A DNA stretch of 64,000 nt, from NCBI RefSeq assembly GCF_010729105.1, contig NZ_AP022573.1, positions 4,898,001 to 4,962,000 of the forward strand. The letters run 5' to 3'. Shown one piece after another: positions 57,088 to 64,000 of the stretch. Source of the stretch: Mycobacterium saskatchewanense (GTDB lineage: Bacteria > Actinomycetota > Actinomycetes > Mycobacteriales > Mycobacteriaceae). Numbering within the stretch: the first letter of the stretch is position 1; each line of letters begins with the position of its first letter. The position numbers and the translations under genes are program-made. The notes under the pieces were generated by a model, which had not been told where the DNA came from, made no database searches, and saw nothing but the letters and a program-made list of their open reading frames with translations.

Positions 57088-58841
57088 CAGTACTTCCGTT
57101 CCTTCGGTTCGTAGCGGGTCTGCACGACGGGCTTGAAGTCCAGCGCGATGTCGCTGAGCAGGTCGGTGCCCTGCTTGTATGCCATGGTGTGGCGCATGTA
57201 GTTGACGTCGTCGCGGTTCGGGTAGTCCTCGCGCGCGTGCCCGCCCCGGGACTCCTTGCGGTTCAGCGCGCCCACCACGGTGACCTCGGCCAGCTCCAGC
57301 AGGAAGCCGAGTTCGATCGCCTCCAGCAGGTCGCTGTTGTATCGCTTTCCCTTGTCGTGCACGGTGATCCGGGAATAGCGGTCCTTGAGCGCGTGGATGT
57401 CGGTCAGCGCCTGTTTCAGCGTCTCCTCGGTTCGGAAGACGGCGGCGTTGTTGTCCATCGACTGCTGCAGCGCGCCGCGGATATCGGCGACGCGCTCGTT
57501 GCCGTGCTCGGAGAGGATGTCGCCCACCCAGCCGACCACCATGGCCGCCGGGTCCGGCGGCATGTCGACGAAGTCGTGCCCGTCGGCGAAGCCGGCGGCG
57601 GCGATGCCGGCGCGGCGGCCGAAGACGTTGATGTCCAGCAGGGAGTTGGTGCCCAGCCGGTTGGCGCCGTGCACCGACACGCACGCGCACTCGCCGGCCG
57701 CGTAGAGGCCCGGCACGGTGGAGGTGTTGTCCCGCAACACCTGTCCCGTCACGGTGGTCGGGATGCCGCCCATCACGTAGTGGCAGGTCGGGTAGACCGG
57801 GACCAGCTCGTGCACCGGGTCCACACCCAGGTAGGTGCGGGCGAACTCGGTGATGTCGGGCAGCTTGGACTCCAGCACATCCTCGCCCAGGTGGCGGACG
57901 TCGATGTAGACGTAGTCCTTGTGCGGGCCGGCGCCGCGGCCCTCCAAAACTTCCAAAACCATTGAGCGGGCGACGATGTCGCGCGGTGCCAGGTCGACGA
58001 TCGTCGGCGCGTAGCGCTCCATGAAGCGCTCGCCCTCGCCGTTGAGCAGCCGGCCGCCCTCGCCGCGTACGGCCTCGGAGATCAGGATGCCCAGGCCGGC
58101 CAGCCCGGTCGGGTGGAACTGGTGAAACTCCATGTCCTCCAACGGGAGTCCCTTGCGGAACACGATGCCGATGCCGTCGCCGGTCAGCGTGTGGGCGTTG
58201 GACGTCGTCTTGTACATGCGGCCCGAACCGCCGGTGGCGAGCACGACGGCCTTGGCGTGGAACACGTGGATCTCGCCGGTGGCCAGTTCGTAGGCCACCA
58301 CGCCGGTGGCCACCGGGCCACTCGGGGTCTGCGTCAAAACCAGGTCCAGCGCGTAGAACTCGTTGAAGAACTGCACGTCGTGCTTGACGCAGTTCTGGTA
58401 GAGGGTCTGCAGGATCATGTGGCCGGTGCGGTCGGCGGCGTAGCAGGCGCGGCGCACCGGAGCCTTGCCGTGGTCGCGCGTGTGCCCGCCGAAGCGGCGC
58501 TGGTCGATGCGGCCTTCGGGGGTCCGGTTGAACGGCATCCCCATCTTCTCCAGGTCCAACACCGCGTCGATCGCTTCCTTGCACATGATCTCCACGGCGT
58601 CCTGGTCGGCGAGGTAGTCGCCACCCTTGACGGTGTCGAACGTGTGCCATTCCCAGTTGTCGTCCTCGACGTTGGCCAGCGCCGCGCACATACCGCCCTG
58701 CGCGGCGCCGGTGTGGCTGCGGGTGGGGTAGAGCTTGGTGAGCACCGCTGTCCGCACCCGGGGCCCCGCCTCGACGGCGGCCCGCATGCCGGCACCGCCC
58801 GCGCCGACGATCACCACGTCGTATCGGTGTTGCTGGATCAA
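57087..58841 (-). CDS. sdhA: Succinate dehydrogenase flavoprotein subunit
   Basis: 584 residues. FAD Rossmann motif DVVIVGAGGAGMRAAVEAG, the covalent FAD His in SHTGAAQGGMCAAL, and catalytic-region HPTGLAGLGIL and RGEGGRLLN, with the C-terminal Arg and His in GHARED and YMRHTM. Start TTG 58841 (MIQQHRYDV) with GGAGGCGAC upstream matches the family N terminus. Mycobacterial Sdh2 flavoprotein (Rv3318). Confidence 0.97.
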   Translation of the reverse strand: MIQQHRYDVVIVGAGGAGMRAAVEAGPRVRTAVLTKLYPTRSHTGAAQGGMCAALANVEDDNWEWHTFDTVKGGDYLADQDAVEIMCKEAIDAVLDLEKMGMPFNRTPEGRIDQRRFGGHTRDHGKAPVRRACYAADRTGHMILQTLYQNCVKHDVQFFNEFYALDLVLTQTPSGPVATGVVAYELATGEIHVFHAKAVVLATGGSGRMYKTTSNAHTLTGDGIGIVFRKGLPLEDMEFHQFHPTGLAGLGILISEAVRGEGGRLLNGEGERFMERYAPTIVDLAPRDIVARSMVLEVLEGRGAGPHKDYVYIDVRHLGEDVLESKLPDITEFARTYLGVDPVHELVPVYPTCHYVMGGIPTTVTGQVLRDNTSTVPGLYAAGECACVSVHGANRLGTNSLLDINVFGRRAGIAAAGFADGHDFVDMPPDPAAMVVGWVGDILSEHGNERVADIRGALQQSMDNNAAVFRTEETLKQALTDIHALKDRYSRITVHDKGKRYNSDLLEAIELGFLLELAEVTVVGALNRKESRGGHAREDYPNRDDVNYMRHTMAYKQGTDLLSDIALDFKPVVQTRYEPKERKY

Positions 58842-58857
58842 CTGCGGGTCGCCTCCA

Positions 58858-59325
58858 TCAGGAAATATTCGGGTCGAACGTCAGGATCACGTAGGTGCCC
58901 AGCACCAGCGTGAAGCCCATCGACAGCAGCAGAATGCTGTTGAGCCAGAAGCGGGTGACGTCCTTGCGGCTGTAGTCATCGATGATGGTGCGCAGGCCGT
59001 TGCCGCCGTGCAGCTGGGCCAGCCACAGCAGCGCCAGGTCCCAGAACTGCCAGAACGGCGAAGCCCAGCGCTGGGCCACGAAGTTGAAGTCCAGGCGGTA
59101 GACGCCGTTGTCCCACATCAGCGTGATGAACAGGTGCCCGATCGCCAGGGCGACCAGCGCGACCCCGGAAAACCGCATGAACAGCCAGGCGAACTTCTCG
59201 AAGTTGGGGATGCCGGCGCGGCGGCGCGGGGAGCGCGGGTTGTCCAGGCTGGCGGGGCGGTCGTGGGTGCGCTGCCGCACCGGCGCCGTCTGGCCGCGTC
59301 CGAGCTGGAGGTCGGGGCTGCTCAT
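58858..59325 (-). CDS. sdhD: Succinate dehydrogenase membrane anchor subunit
   Basis: 155 residues with a charged 40-residue cytosolic N terminus and three predicted helices (about 47-66, 88-105 and 128-150). Conserved His in AIGHLFITL may serve as a haem ligand (inference). ATG 59325 overlaps the sdhC stop as ATGA. Anchors SdhAB and contributes to the quinone site. Confidence 0.88.
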   Translation of the reverse strand: MSSPDLQLGRGQTAPVRQRTHDRPASLDNPRSPRRRAGIPNFEKFAWLFMRFSGVALVALAIGHLFITLMWDNGVYRLDFNFVAQRWASPFWQFWDLALLWLAQLHGGNGLRTIIDDYSRKDVTRFWLNSILLLSMGFTLVLGTYVILTFDPNIS

Positions 59326-59750
59326 CGGAAGTGCTCCCACATGTGGATGCCGGTCACCACGCCCGCCGGGACCATCAGCAGCAGGAAGACGACGGCGACG
59401 ATCCACAGCATCAGCTTCTGGTAGCGGGTGCCCTCGGACCAGAAGTCGATCAGGATCACCCGGATCCCGTTCAGGGCGTGGAACAGCACCGCCGCGACCA
59501 GGCCGTATTCCATCAGCCCGACGATCGGCGTCTTGTAGTCCGCCAGCACCGCGTTGTAGGTCTGCGGGCTCACCCGCAGCATCGCCGCGTCGAGCACGTG
59601 GACGAACAGGAAGAAGAAGATGGTCGCGCCGCTGATGCGGTGGAGCACCCAGGCCCACATCCCGGGGTCGCCCCGGTAGAGGGTGCGTGGTGGCCGCCGC
59701 TTGCGCGCCGGTGGCTTCACCGGTTCCGCGGTCGTCGCCTGCGTACTCAA
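59322..59750 (-). CDS. sdhC: Succinate dehydrogenase cytochrome b556 subunit
   Basis: First gene of the operon. The core MWAWVLHRISGATIFFFLFV with the haem-binding His region and three helices is clear. Start is uncertain: TTG 59750 (LSTQATTAEP) is chosen, giving 142 residues with GAGGACAGGG upstream; GTG/TTG codons further up to 59792 and the internal Met about 30 residues in (M. tuberculosis-like, 112 residues) are alternatives. Confidence 0.87.
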   Translation of the reverse strand: MSTQATTAEPVKPPARKRRPPRTLYRGDPGMWAWVLHRISGATIFFFLFVHVLDAAMLRVSPQTYNAVLADYKTPIVGLMEYGLVAAVLFHALNGIRVILIDFWSEGTRYQKLMLWIVAVVFLLLMVPAGVVTGIHMWEHFR

Positions 59751-59913
59751 CCCTGTCCTCACCGCCCTTCTCCGACACTCGCCCACAGCCAAGCCGGGCA
59801 GTTCAGCCTAACCCGGCGAGTTAGCCCGCGGCACCGAACAGGCCGCCAAGCGAAGTGTGGTCCGGGTCTAGGGTGACCTGTGGACACGGCCCATCGGAGG
59901 TAGCGGGTTTCTC

Positions 59914-60303
59914 ATGCCAGGAATTGACTGGGATCAGTTGCGGGACAAGGCAACTCGGGCATCGGCGGGCGCGTACGCGCCGTACTCGCGATTCCGGGTC
60001 GGCGCGGCCGCGCTGGTCGACGACGGCCGCGTTGTCACCGGGTGCAATGTGGAGAACGTCTCATATGGCCTTGGTCTCTGTGCCGAGTGCGGTGTGGTGT
60101 GCGCCCTACACGCGACGGGCGGTGGGCGGCTGGTCGCGCTGGCGTGTGTGAACGCGGCCGGGTCCGCGCTGATGCCCTGCGGACGGTGCCGCCAGGTGCT
60201 GCTGGAGCACGGCGGCCCCGAACTGCTGGTCGACCATCCGGCCGGGCCGCGGCGCCTCGGCGACCTGCTGCCCGACGCGTTCGGTCCCGAGGATCTGGTG
60301 TGA
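59914..60303 (+). CDS. cdd: Cytidine deaminase
   Basis: 129-residue tetrameric-type enzyme. Zinc ligands in LCAECGVV (CAE) and MPCGRCRQVL (PCxxC). Converts (deoxy)cytidine to (deoxy)uridine. Divergent from sdhC across about 160 bp. First of a three-gene salvage operon with 4-nt overlaps. Confidence 0.95.
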   Translation: MPGIDWDQLRDKATRASAGAYAPYSRFRVGAAALVDDGRVVTGCNVENVSYGLGLCAECGVVCALHATGGGRLVALACVNAAGSALMPCGRCRQVLLEHGGPELLVDHPAGPRRLGDLLPDAFGPEDLV

Positions 60304-61583
60304 GCCTCCCGTTCGACGCGCCGACGGTGATCAAGACCAAGCGCGACGGCGGCCGGTTGTCCGACGCCGCCATCGACTGGGTGATCGACGCCTACACCGG
60401 CGGCCGGGTCGCCGAGGAGCAGATGGCGGCCCTGCTGATGGCGATCGTCTTTCGCGGCATGGACCGCGGCGAGCTCGCGCGCTGGACGGCGGCGATGGTG
60501 GCGTCCGGCCCGCGCCTGGATTTCGGTGACCTGCCGCTGCCGACCGTGGACAAGCACTCCACCGGCGGGGTGGGGGACAAGATCACCCTGCCGCTGGTGC
60601 CCGTCGTCGCCGCGTGCGGTGCGGCGGTGCCACAGGCCTCGGGCCGCGGGCTCGGGCACACCGGCGGCACCCTGGACAAGCTGGAGTCCATCGCCGGATT
60701 CACGGCCGACCTGTCCAGCGGCCGGGTGCGCGAGCAGCTGCGCGGTGTGGGCGCGGCCATCTTCGCCGCCGGCGAGCTGGTCCCCGCCGACGCCAAGCTG
60801 TACGCACTGCGCGACGTCACGGGCACCGTCGAGTCGCTGCCGCTGATCGCCAGCTCGGTGATGAGCAAGAAGCTGGCCGAGGGGACGGCCGCGCTGGTGC
60901 TCGACGTCAAGGTGGGCTCGGGGGCGCTGATGGCCTCCGAGGCGCAATGCCGCGACCTGGCGCACACCATGGTCGGGTTGGGCGCGGCCTACGGCGTGCC
61001 GACCCGCGCGCTGCTGACCGACATGAACTGCCCGCTCGGGAAGACGGTGGGCAACGCGCTCGAGGTCGCGGAGTCGCTGGAGGTGCTGTCCGGCGGGGGC
61101 CCGCCCGACGTCGTCGAGCTGACGCTGCGGCTGGCCGCCGAGATGCTCGAGCTCGCCGGGATCGGCGACCGCGACCCCGCCGACACACTGCGTGACGGCT
61201 CCGCGATGGACCGATTCCGGCGACTGATCGCCGCCCAGGGCGGCGACTTGTCGGTCCCGTTGCCGATCGGTGCGCATACCGAGACCGTGACCGCGGCCCG
61301 GGGCGGCACAATGGGCGATATCGACGCGATGGCAGTGGGGCTGGCGGCTTGGCGGCTCGGCGCGGGACGATCCCGGCCGGGTGGCGCGGTGCAGTCGGGT
61401 GCGGGCGTGCGGATCCACCGCCAGCCGGGGGAGCCGGTCGCTGCCGGCGAGACGTTGTTCACCCTCTACACCGACACGCCGGACCGCTTCGCCGCCGCGA
61501 TGGCCGAGCTGGCCGGCGGCTACAGCGTGGGCGACACCGCACCCGCGGGCCGTCCGCTGATCATCGATCGGATCGTCAAGTGA
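60300..61583 (+). CDS. deoA: Thymidine phosphorylase
   Basis: 427 residues. [17 protein letters not shown] phosphate/nucleobase motif, [16 protein letters not shown] signature and KVGSGALM are intact; the C-terminal domain ends with the family pattern [18 protein letters not shown]. Start GTG 60300 overlaps the cdd stop as GTGA. Splits thymidine or deoxyuridine to the base and deoxyribose-1-phosphate. Confidence 0.96.
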   Translation: MSLPFDAPTVIKTKRDGGRLSDAAIDWVIDAYTGGRVAEEQMAALLMAIVFRGMDRGELARWTAAMVASGPRLDFGDLPLPTVDKHSTGGVGDKITLPLVPVVAACGAAVPQASGRGLGHTGGTLDKLESIAGFTADLSSGRVREQLRGVGAAIFAAGELVPADAKLYALRDVTGTVESLPLIASSVMSKKLAEGTAALVLDVKVGSGALMASEAQCRDLAHTMVGLGAAYGVPTRALLTDMNCPLGKTVGNALEVAESLEVLSGGGPPDVVELTLRLAAEMLELAGIGDRDPADTLRDGSAMDRFRRLIAAQGGDLSVPLPIGAHTETVTAARGGTMGDIDAMAVGLAAWRLGAGRSRPGGAVQSGAGVRIHRQPGEPVAAGETLFTLYTDTPDRFAAAMAELAGGYSVGDTAPAGRPLIIDRIVK

Positions 61584-62668
61584 CCACACCCCTGACTCTC
61601 GACCAGATCACCAAGGCGCCCAAGGCCCTGCTGCACGACCACCTCGACGGGGGCCTGCGCCCGTCGACCGTGGTCGACATCGCGGGCCAGATCGGCTATG
61701 ACGGGCTGCCCGCCACCGACGTCGACGCGCTGGCGAAGTGGTTCCGCACGCGGTCGCACAGCGGCTCGCTGGAGCGCTACCTGGAGCCCTTCTCGCACAC
61801 GGTCGCCGTGATGCAGACGGCGGATTCGCTGCACCGCGTGGCGTTCGAGTGCGTGGAGGACCTGGCCGCCGACTCGGTGGTCTACGCCGAGATTCGGTTC
61901 GCCCCGGAGCTGCACATCGACCGCGGGCTGTCGTTCGACGAGATCGTCGACGCCGTGCTGGCGGGCTTCGCCGACGGCGAGAAGGCCTGCGCCGCAGCGG
62001 GACGGACGATCGTGGTGCGGCTGTTGGTCACCGCGATGCGGCACGCCGCGGTGTCCCGGGAGATCGCCGAGCTGGCGATCCGCTGGCGGGACAAGGGGGT
62101 GGTCGGGTTCGACATCGCCGGTGCCGAGGCCGGCAACCCCCCGACGCGCCACCTGGACGCGTTCGAGTACATGCGGGACAACAACGCGCGCTTCACGATT
62201 CACGCCGGGGAGGCGTTCGGACTGCCGTCGATCCATGAGGCGATCGCGTTCTGCGGGGCCGACCGGCTGGGCCACGGGGTGCGCATCGTCGACGACATCG
62301 ACGTGCTCGCCGACGGGAGCGTCCGGCTGGGCCGTCTCGCAGCGATCCTGCGGGACAAGCGAATTCCGTTGGAGCTGTGCCCAAGCTCCAACGTGCAGAC
62401 CGGCGCGGTGAAGAGCATCGGCGACCACCCCTTCGACCTGCTGGCGCGCACGCGGTTTCGGGTCACCGTGAACACCGACAACCGGCTGATGAGCGACACC
62501 TCGATGAGTCTCGAGATGTCGCGCCTGGTCGACGCTTTCGGCTACGGGTGGAGCGACCTGGAACGGTTCACCATCAACGCCATGAAGTCCGCGTTCATCC
62601 CGTTCGACGAGCGGCTGGCGATCATCGACGAGGTGATCAAGCCGCGCTACGCGGTATTGATCGGGTAA
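61580..62668 (+). CDS. add: Adenosine deaminase
   Basis: 362 residues. Zinc His pair in [22 protein letters not shown] with catalytic Glu, LGHGVRI, and [13 protein letters not shown] with the zinc Asp. GTG 61580 overlaps the deoA stop (GTGA). Completes nucleoside salvage, deaminating (deoxy)adenosine to (deoxy)inosine. A strong terminator follows immediately. Confidence 0.96.
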   Translation: MTTPLTLDQITKAPKALLHDHLDGGLRPSTVVDIAGQIGYDGLPATDVDALAKWFRTRSHSGSLERYLEPFSHTVAVMQTADSLHRVAFECVEDLAADSVVYAEIRFAPELHIDRGLSFDEIVDAVLAGFADGEKACAAAGRTIVVRLLVTAMRHAAVSREIAELAIRWRDKGVVGFDIAGAEAGNPPTRHLDAFEYMRDNNARFTIHAGEAFGLPSIHEAIAFCGADRLGHGVRIVDDIDVLADGSVRLGRLAAILRDKRIPLELCPSSNVQTGAVKSIGDHPFDLLARTRFRVTVNTDNRLMSDTSMSLEMSRLVDAFGYGWSDLERFTINAMKSAFIPFDERLAIIDEVIKPRYAVLIG

Positions 62669-62675
62669 GACGACA

Positions 62676-62710
62676 AACGCCGCCCGCCCGGTAGCCGGGC
62701 GAGCGGCGTT
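62676..62710 (+). terminator. Hairpin terminator after add
   Basis: AACGCCGCCCGCCCGG pairs with CCGGGCGAGCGGCGTT across a TAG loop: 16-bp stem with one C/A mismatch. No U-tract. It lies 8 nt after the add stop, between convergent genes, and could act in both directions. Confidence 0.85.
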
Positions 62711-62725
62711 GCGAGGCCGACCGGG

Positions 62726-63010
62726 TTAGCGGGGCAGCCTGGTGCCGGTGCGACGACCCGTCAGGGTCTCGTAGAGGGCGATGAGAACGATGGCGACGCC
62801 GACTCCGATGAAGAACGGAATCCACGCGATTCCACCGTTGGCATTGTGGTAGCCGAAGTGGCTCGCAAGCGCCGAGCCGATCAGGCCGCCGACGGCGCCG
62901 ATGGCCACCGTCATGAGCATGCCGACGTTCTGCTTACCCGGCATGACGAGACGCGCCACCAAACCGATGATCGCGCCCACAACGATGGCGAGGACTATCG
63001 ATCCGATCAT
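62726..63010 (-). CDS. GlsB/YeaQ/YmgE-family stress-associated membrane protein
   Basis: 94 residues with three hydrophobic segments (about 3-20, 29-48 and 63-82). GAIIGLVARLVMPGKQ followed by GAVGGLIGS is the transglycosylase-associated protein family pattern. Function unknown; often stress-induced. It converges on add across the terminator. The 100 bp upstream hold no gene. Confidence 0.85.
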   Translation of the reverse strand: MIGSIVLAIVVGAIIGLVARLVMPGKQNVGMLMTVAIGAVGGLIGSALASHFGYHNANGGIAWIPFFIGVGVAIVLIALYETLTGRRTGTRLPR

Positions 63011-63110
63011 TTCCGCTCCTGTTCGTAACGGCTCCCGGGGTGGGCGCCATCTTGCACAGGTGTTCCCCGAATTCGCCGCCTCGTAACACAGTTCGGCCGG
63101 AACGGCTTTC

Positions 63111-63761
63111 TCAAATCCGGTCGAGCGCGCCGCCCATGGCGCGCACCGTGCTGGCGAGGTGGGCCTGCACGGCGCGCTGCGTGCGGGGCAGGTCGCCGTC
63201 GCGCAGCGCCTCGGCGATGTCGCGGTGCTCGGCGAGGATGGTCGCCACCCGGCTGGGCTCGCGGAGCGACGACTCGCCGATCATCCGCATCTGCCGGTCG
63301 CGCAGCGACGAGTAGAAGCCAGACAGGATGGCGTTTCCCGACTCCTCGAGCGTGACGGCGTGAAAGGCGCGGTCGGCCTCCACGAATCGCCGCCAGTCCG
63401 ACTTCGCGGCCGCGTCGCGCTGCCGCTGCAGTTCACCCGACAACCGCTCGAACACCGCGGCGCAGGCCGCGGGCCCGCGTTCGGCAACCTTGGTGACCGC
63501 GAACTGTTCCAACACCGAACGGGCCTCGATCACCGCGCGGACCTCATCGGGCGAGACCGGCACGACCAAGGCGCCGCGCTGCGGATACAGCCGGAGCAGA
63601 CCCTCGGCCTCCAGCCGCAGAAACGCCTCGCGCACCGGCGTACGCGACATTCCCAGCGCGGCGGCGACGTCGCCCTCGCTGATGAGCTCACCGCCGGGCA
63701 GGGCGCCGGTGAGGACTCGGGTCTTCACGTACTCCAGCGCGCGGTCCTTTGCGGAAGGCAT
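63111..63761 (-). CDS. GntR-family regulator, FadR/FCD type
   Basis: 216 residues. Winged helix about 5-70 (ISEGDVAAALGMSRTPVREA, then LRLEAEGLL and RGALVV) and an FCD ligand-binding domain with D...H pattern (ADRAFHAVTL and EHRDIAEAL) that normally holds a metal. ATG 63761 is preferred, with GAGGGGTGGTGGG upstream; the frame runs on to 63923 without family sequence. It is probably autoregulated and controls the divergent gene at 63909. Confidence 0.88.
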   Translation of the reverse strand: MPSAKDRALEYVKTRVLTGALPGGELISEGDVAAALGMSRTPVREAFLRLEAEGLLRLYPQRGALVVPVSPDEVRAVIEARSVLEQFAVTKVAERGPAACAAVFERLSGELQRQRDAAAKSDWRRFVEADRAFHAVTLEESGNAILSGFYSSLRDRQMRMIGESSLREPSRVATILAEHRDIAEALRDGDLPRTQRAVQAHLASTVRAMGGALDRI

Positions 63762-63847
63762 CCCACCACCCCTCTTGTAGCTAAGTCGTATCCCAAGGGG
63801 GTTGACCGTACACCCCGGGAAACCGTCCGAGGGAGTCGGTTGACGCT

Positions 63848-63869
63848 TAGATACAAGATAGATACGATA
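63848..63869. promoter_or_regulatory. Two 11-bp direct repeats, candidate GntR operator
   Basis: TAGATACAAGA (63848-63858) is followed at once by TAGATACGATA (63859-63869), one helical turn apart, inside the 147-bp divergent intergenic region. A minus-strand TTGCAC (63873-63878) with TGTATC (63850-63855) at 17-bp spacing would make a promoter for the regulator that these repeats overlap. Confidence 0.4.
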
Positions 63870-63908
63870 TAGGTGCAAGAAGTCACCTTCGTCGAAGGGT
63901 TTGTCCCA

Positions 63909-64000
63909 TGACCACCAGCTCACCCACGAACACCGTGGGCACGGATCACTCAGCGGTTCCCGACCTGAACCCGACCGTTCCCGCGCCGATGATCAACGTC
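63909..64000 (+). CDS. Start of an unidentified gene, cut by the window end
   Basis: ATG 63909 has GAAGGG eight bases upstream and an open frame of 30 codons to the edge (MTTSSPTNTVGTDHS, then VPDLNPTVPAPMINV). The stretch is polar, with no recognisable domain. Position opposite a GntR regulator suggests a transporter or catabolic gene, but the product cannot be named from this piece. Confidence 0.6.

Overview
The window is chromosomal DNA of a mycobacterium, most likely a slow-growing non-tuberculous species near the Mycobacterium avium complex. The evidence is very high GC, dense gene packing with 4-nt ATGA/GTGA/TTGA stop-start overlaps, a PPE gene, a DUF222/HNH (13E12-type) gene, an SDH2-type succinate dehydrogenase operon, an MfpA conservon and a SAM-IV riboswitch. 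As I recall the M. tuberculosis map, most blocks follow the order Rv3370c down to Rv3313c, with accessory blocks inserted. The species call is inference. I see no rRNA, tRNA, IS element, prophage or CRISPR array.

Layout. 1-3.8 kb: end of the mutagenic polymerase gene dnaE2, a nitroreductase and a SpoU/TrmL-type tRNA methylase. 4.0-8.7 kb: a five-gene conservon (histidine-kinase-like sensor, roadblock protein, DUF742 protein, small GTPase, MfpA gyrase inhibitor). 8.7-14.0 kb: two tandem, closely related FHA-ABC exporters facing the conservon. 14-20 kb: an old-yellow-enzyme oxidoreductase, folD, small exported and membrane proteins, a flavin oxidase and a PPE protein with a SHOCT-like tail. 20.1-26.7 kb: a probable potassium module, with an RCK-gated channel divergent from two tandem KimA-like permeases. 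26.8-31.8 kb: DUF222/HNH gene, then a methyltransferase-metX-metY unit transcribed leftward behind a SAM-IV riboswitch.

31.9-42.7 kb is the main accessory region. A PucR-type regulator is divergent from eight co-directional genes: APH-like kinase, cupin, FAD amine oxidase-like enzyme, aldehyde dehydrogenase, short-chain dehydrogenase, NCS1 permease, histidine phosphatase and acyl-CoA ligase. They look like one uptake and oxidation pathway for a nitrogenous compound. Its substrate cannot be named from sequence. Three of its gene junctions carry short tandem duplications.

42.9-64 kb returns to core metabolism: two adjacent, unrelated isocitrate dehydrogenases (icd2, icd1), an alpha/beta hydrolase, trpS, a YihY-like membrane protein, a leftward dacB-sugI-nagA unit, a class III aminotransferase, the ECF41 sigma factor sigJ with its carboxymuconolactone-decarboxylase-family partner, sdhCDAB, the nucleoside salvage operon cdd-deoA-add with a strong terminator, a GlsB/YeaQ-type protein, and a GntR regulator divergent from a gene cut by the window end.
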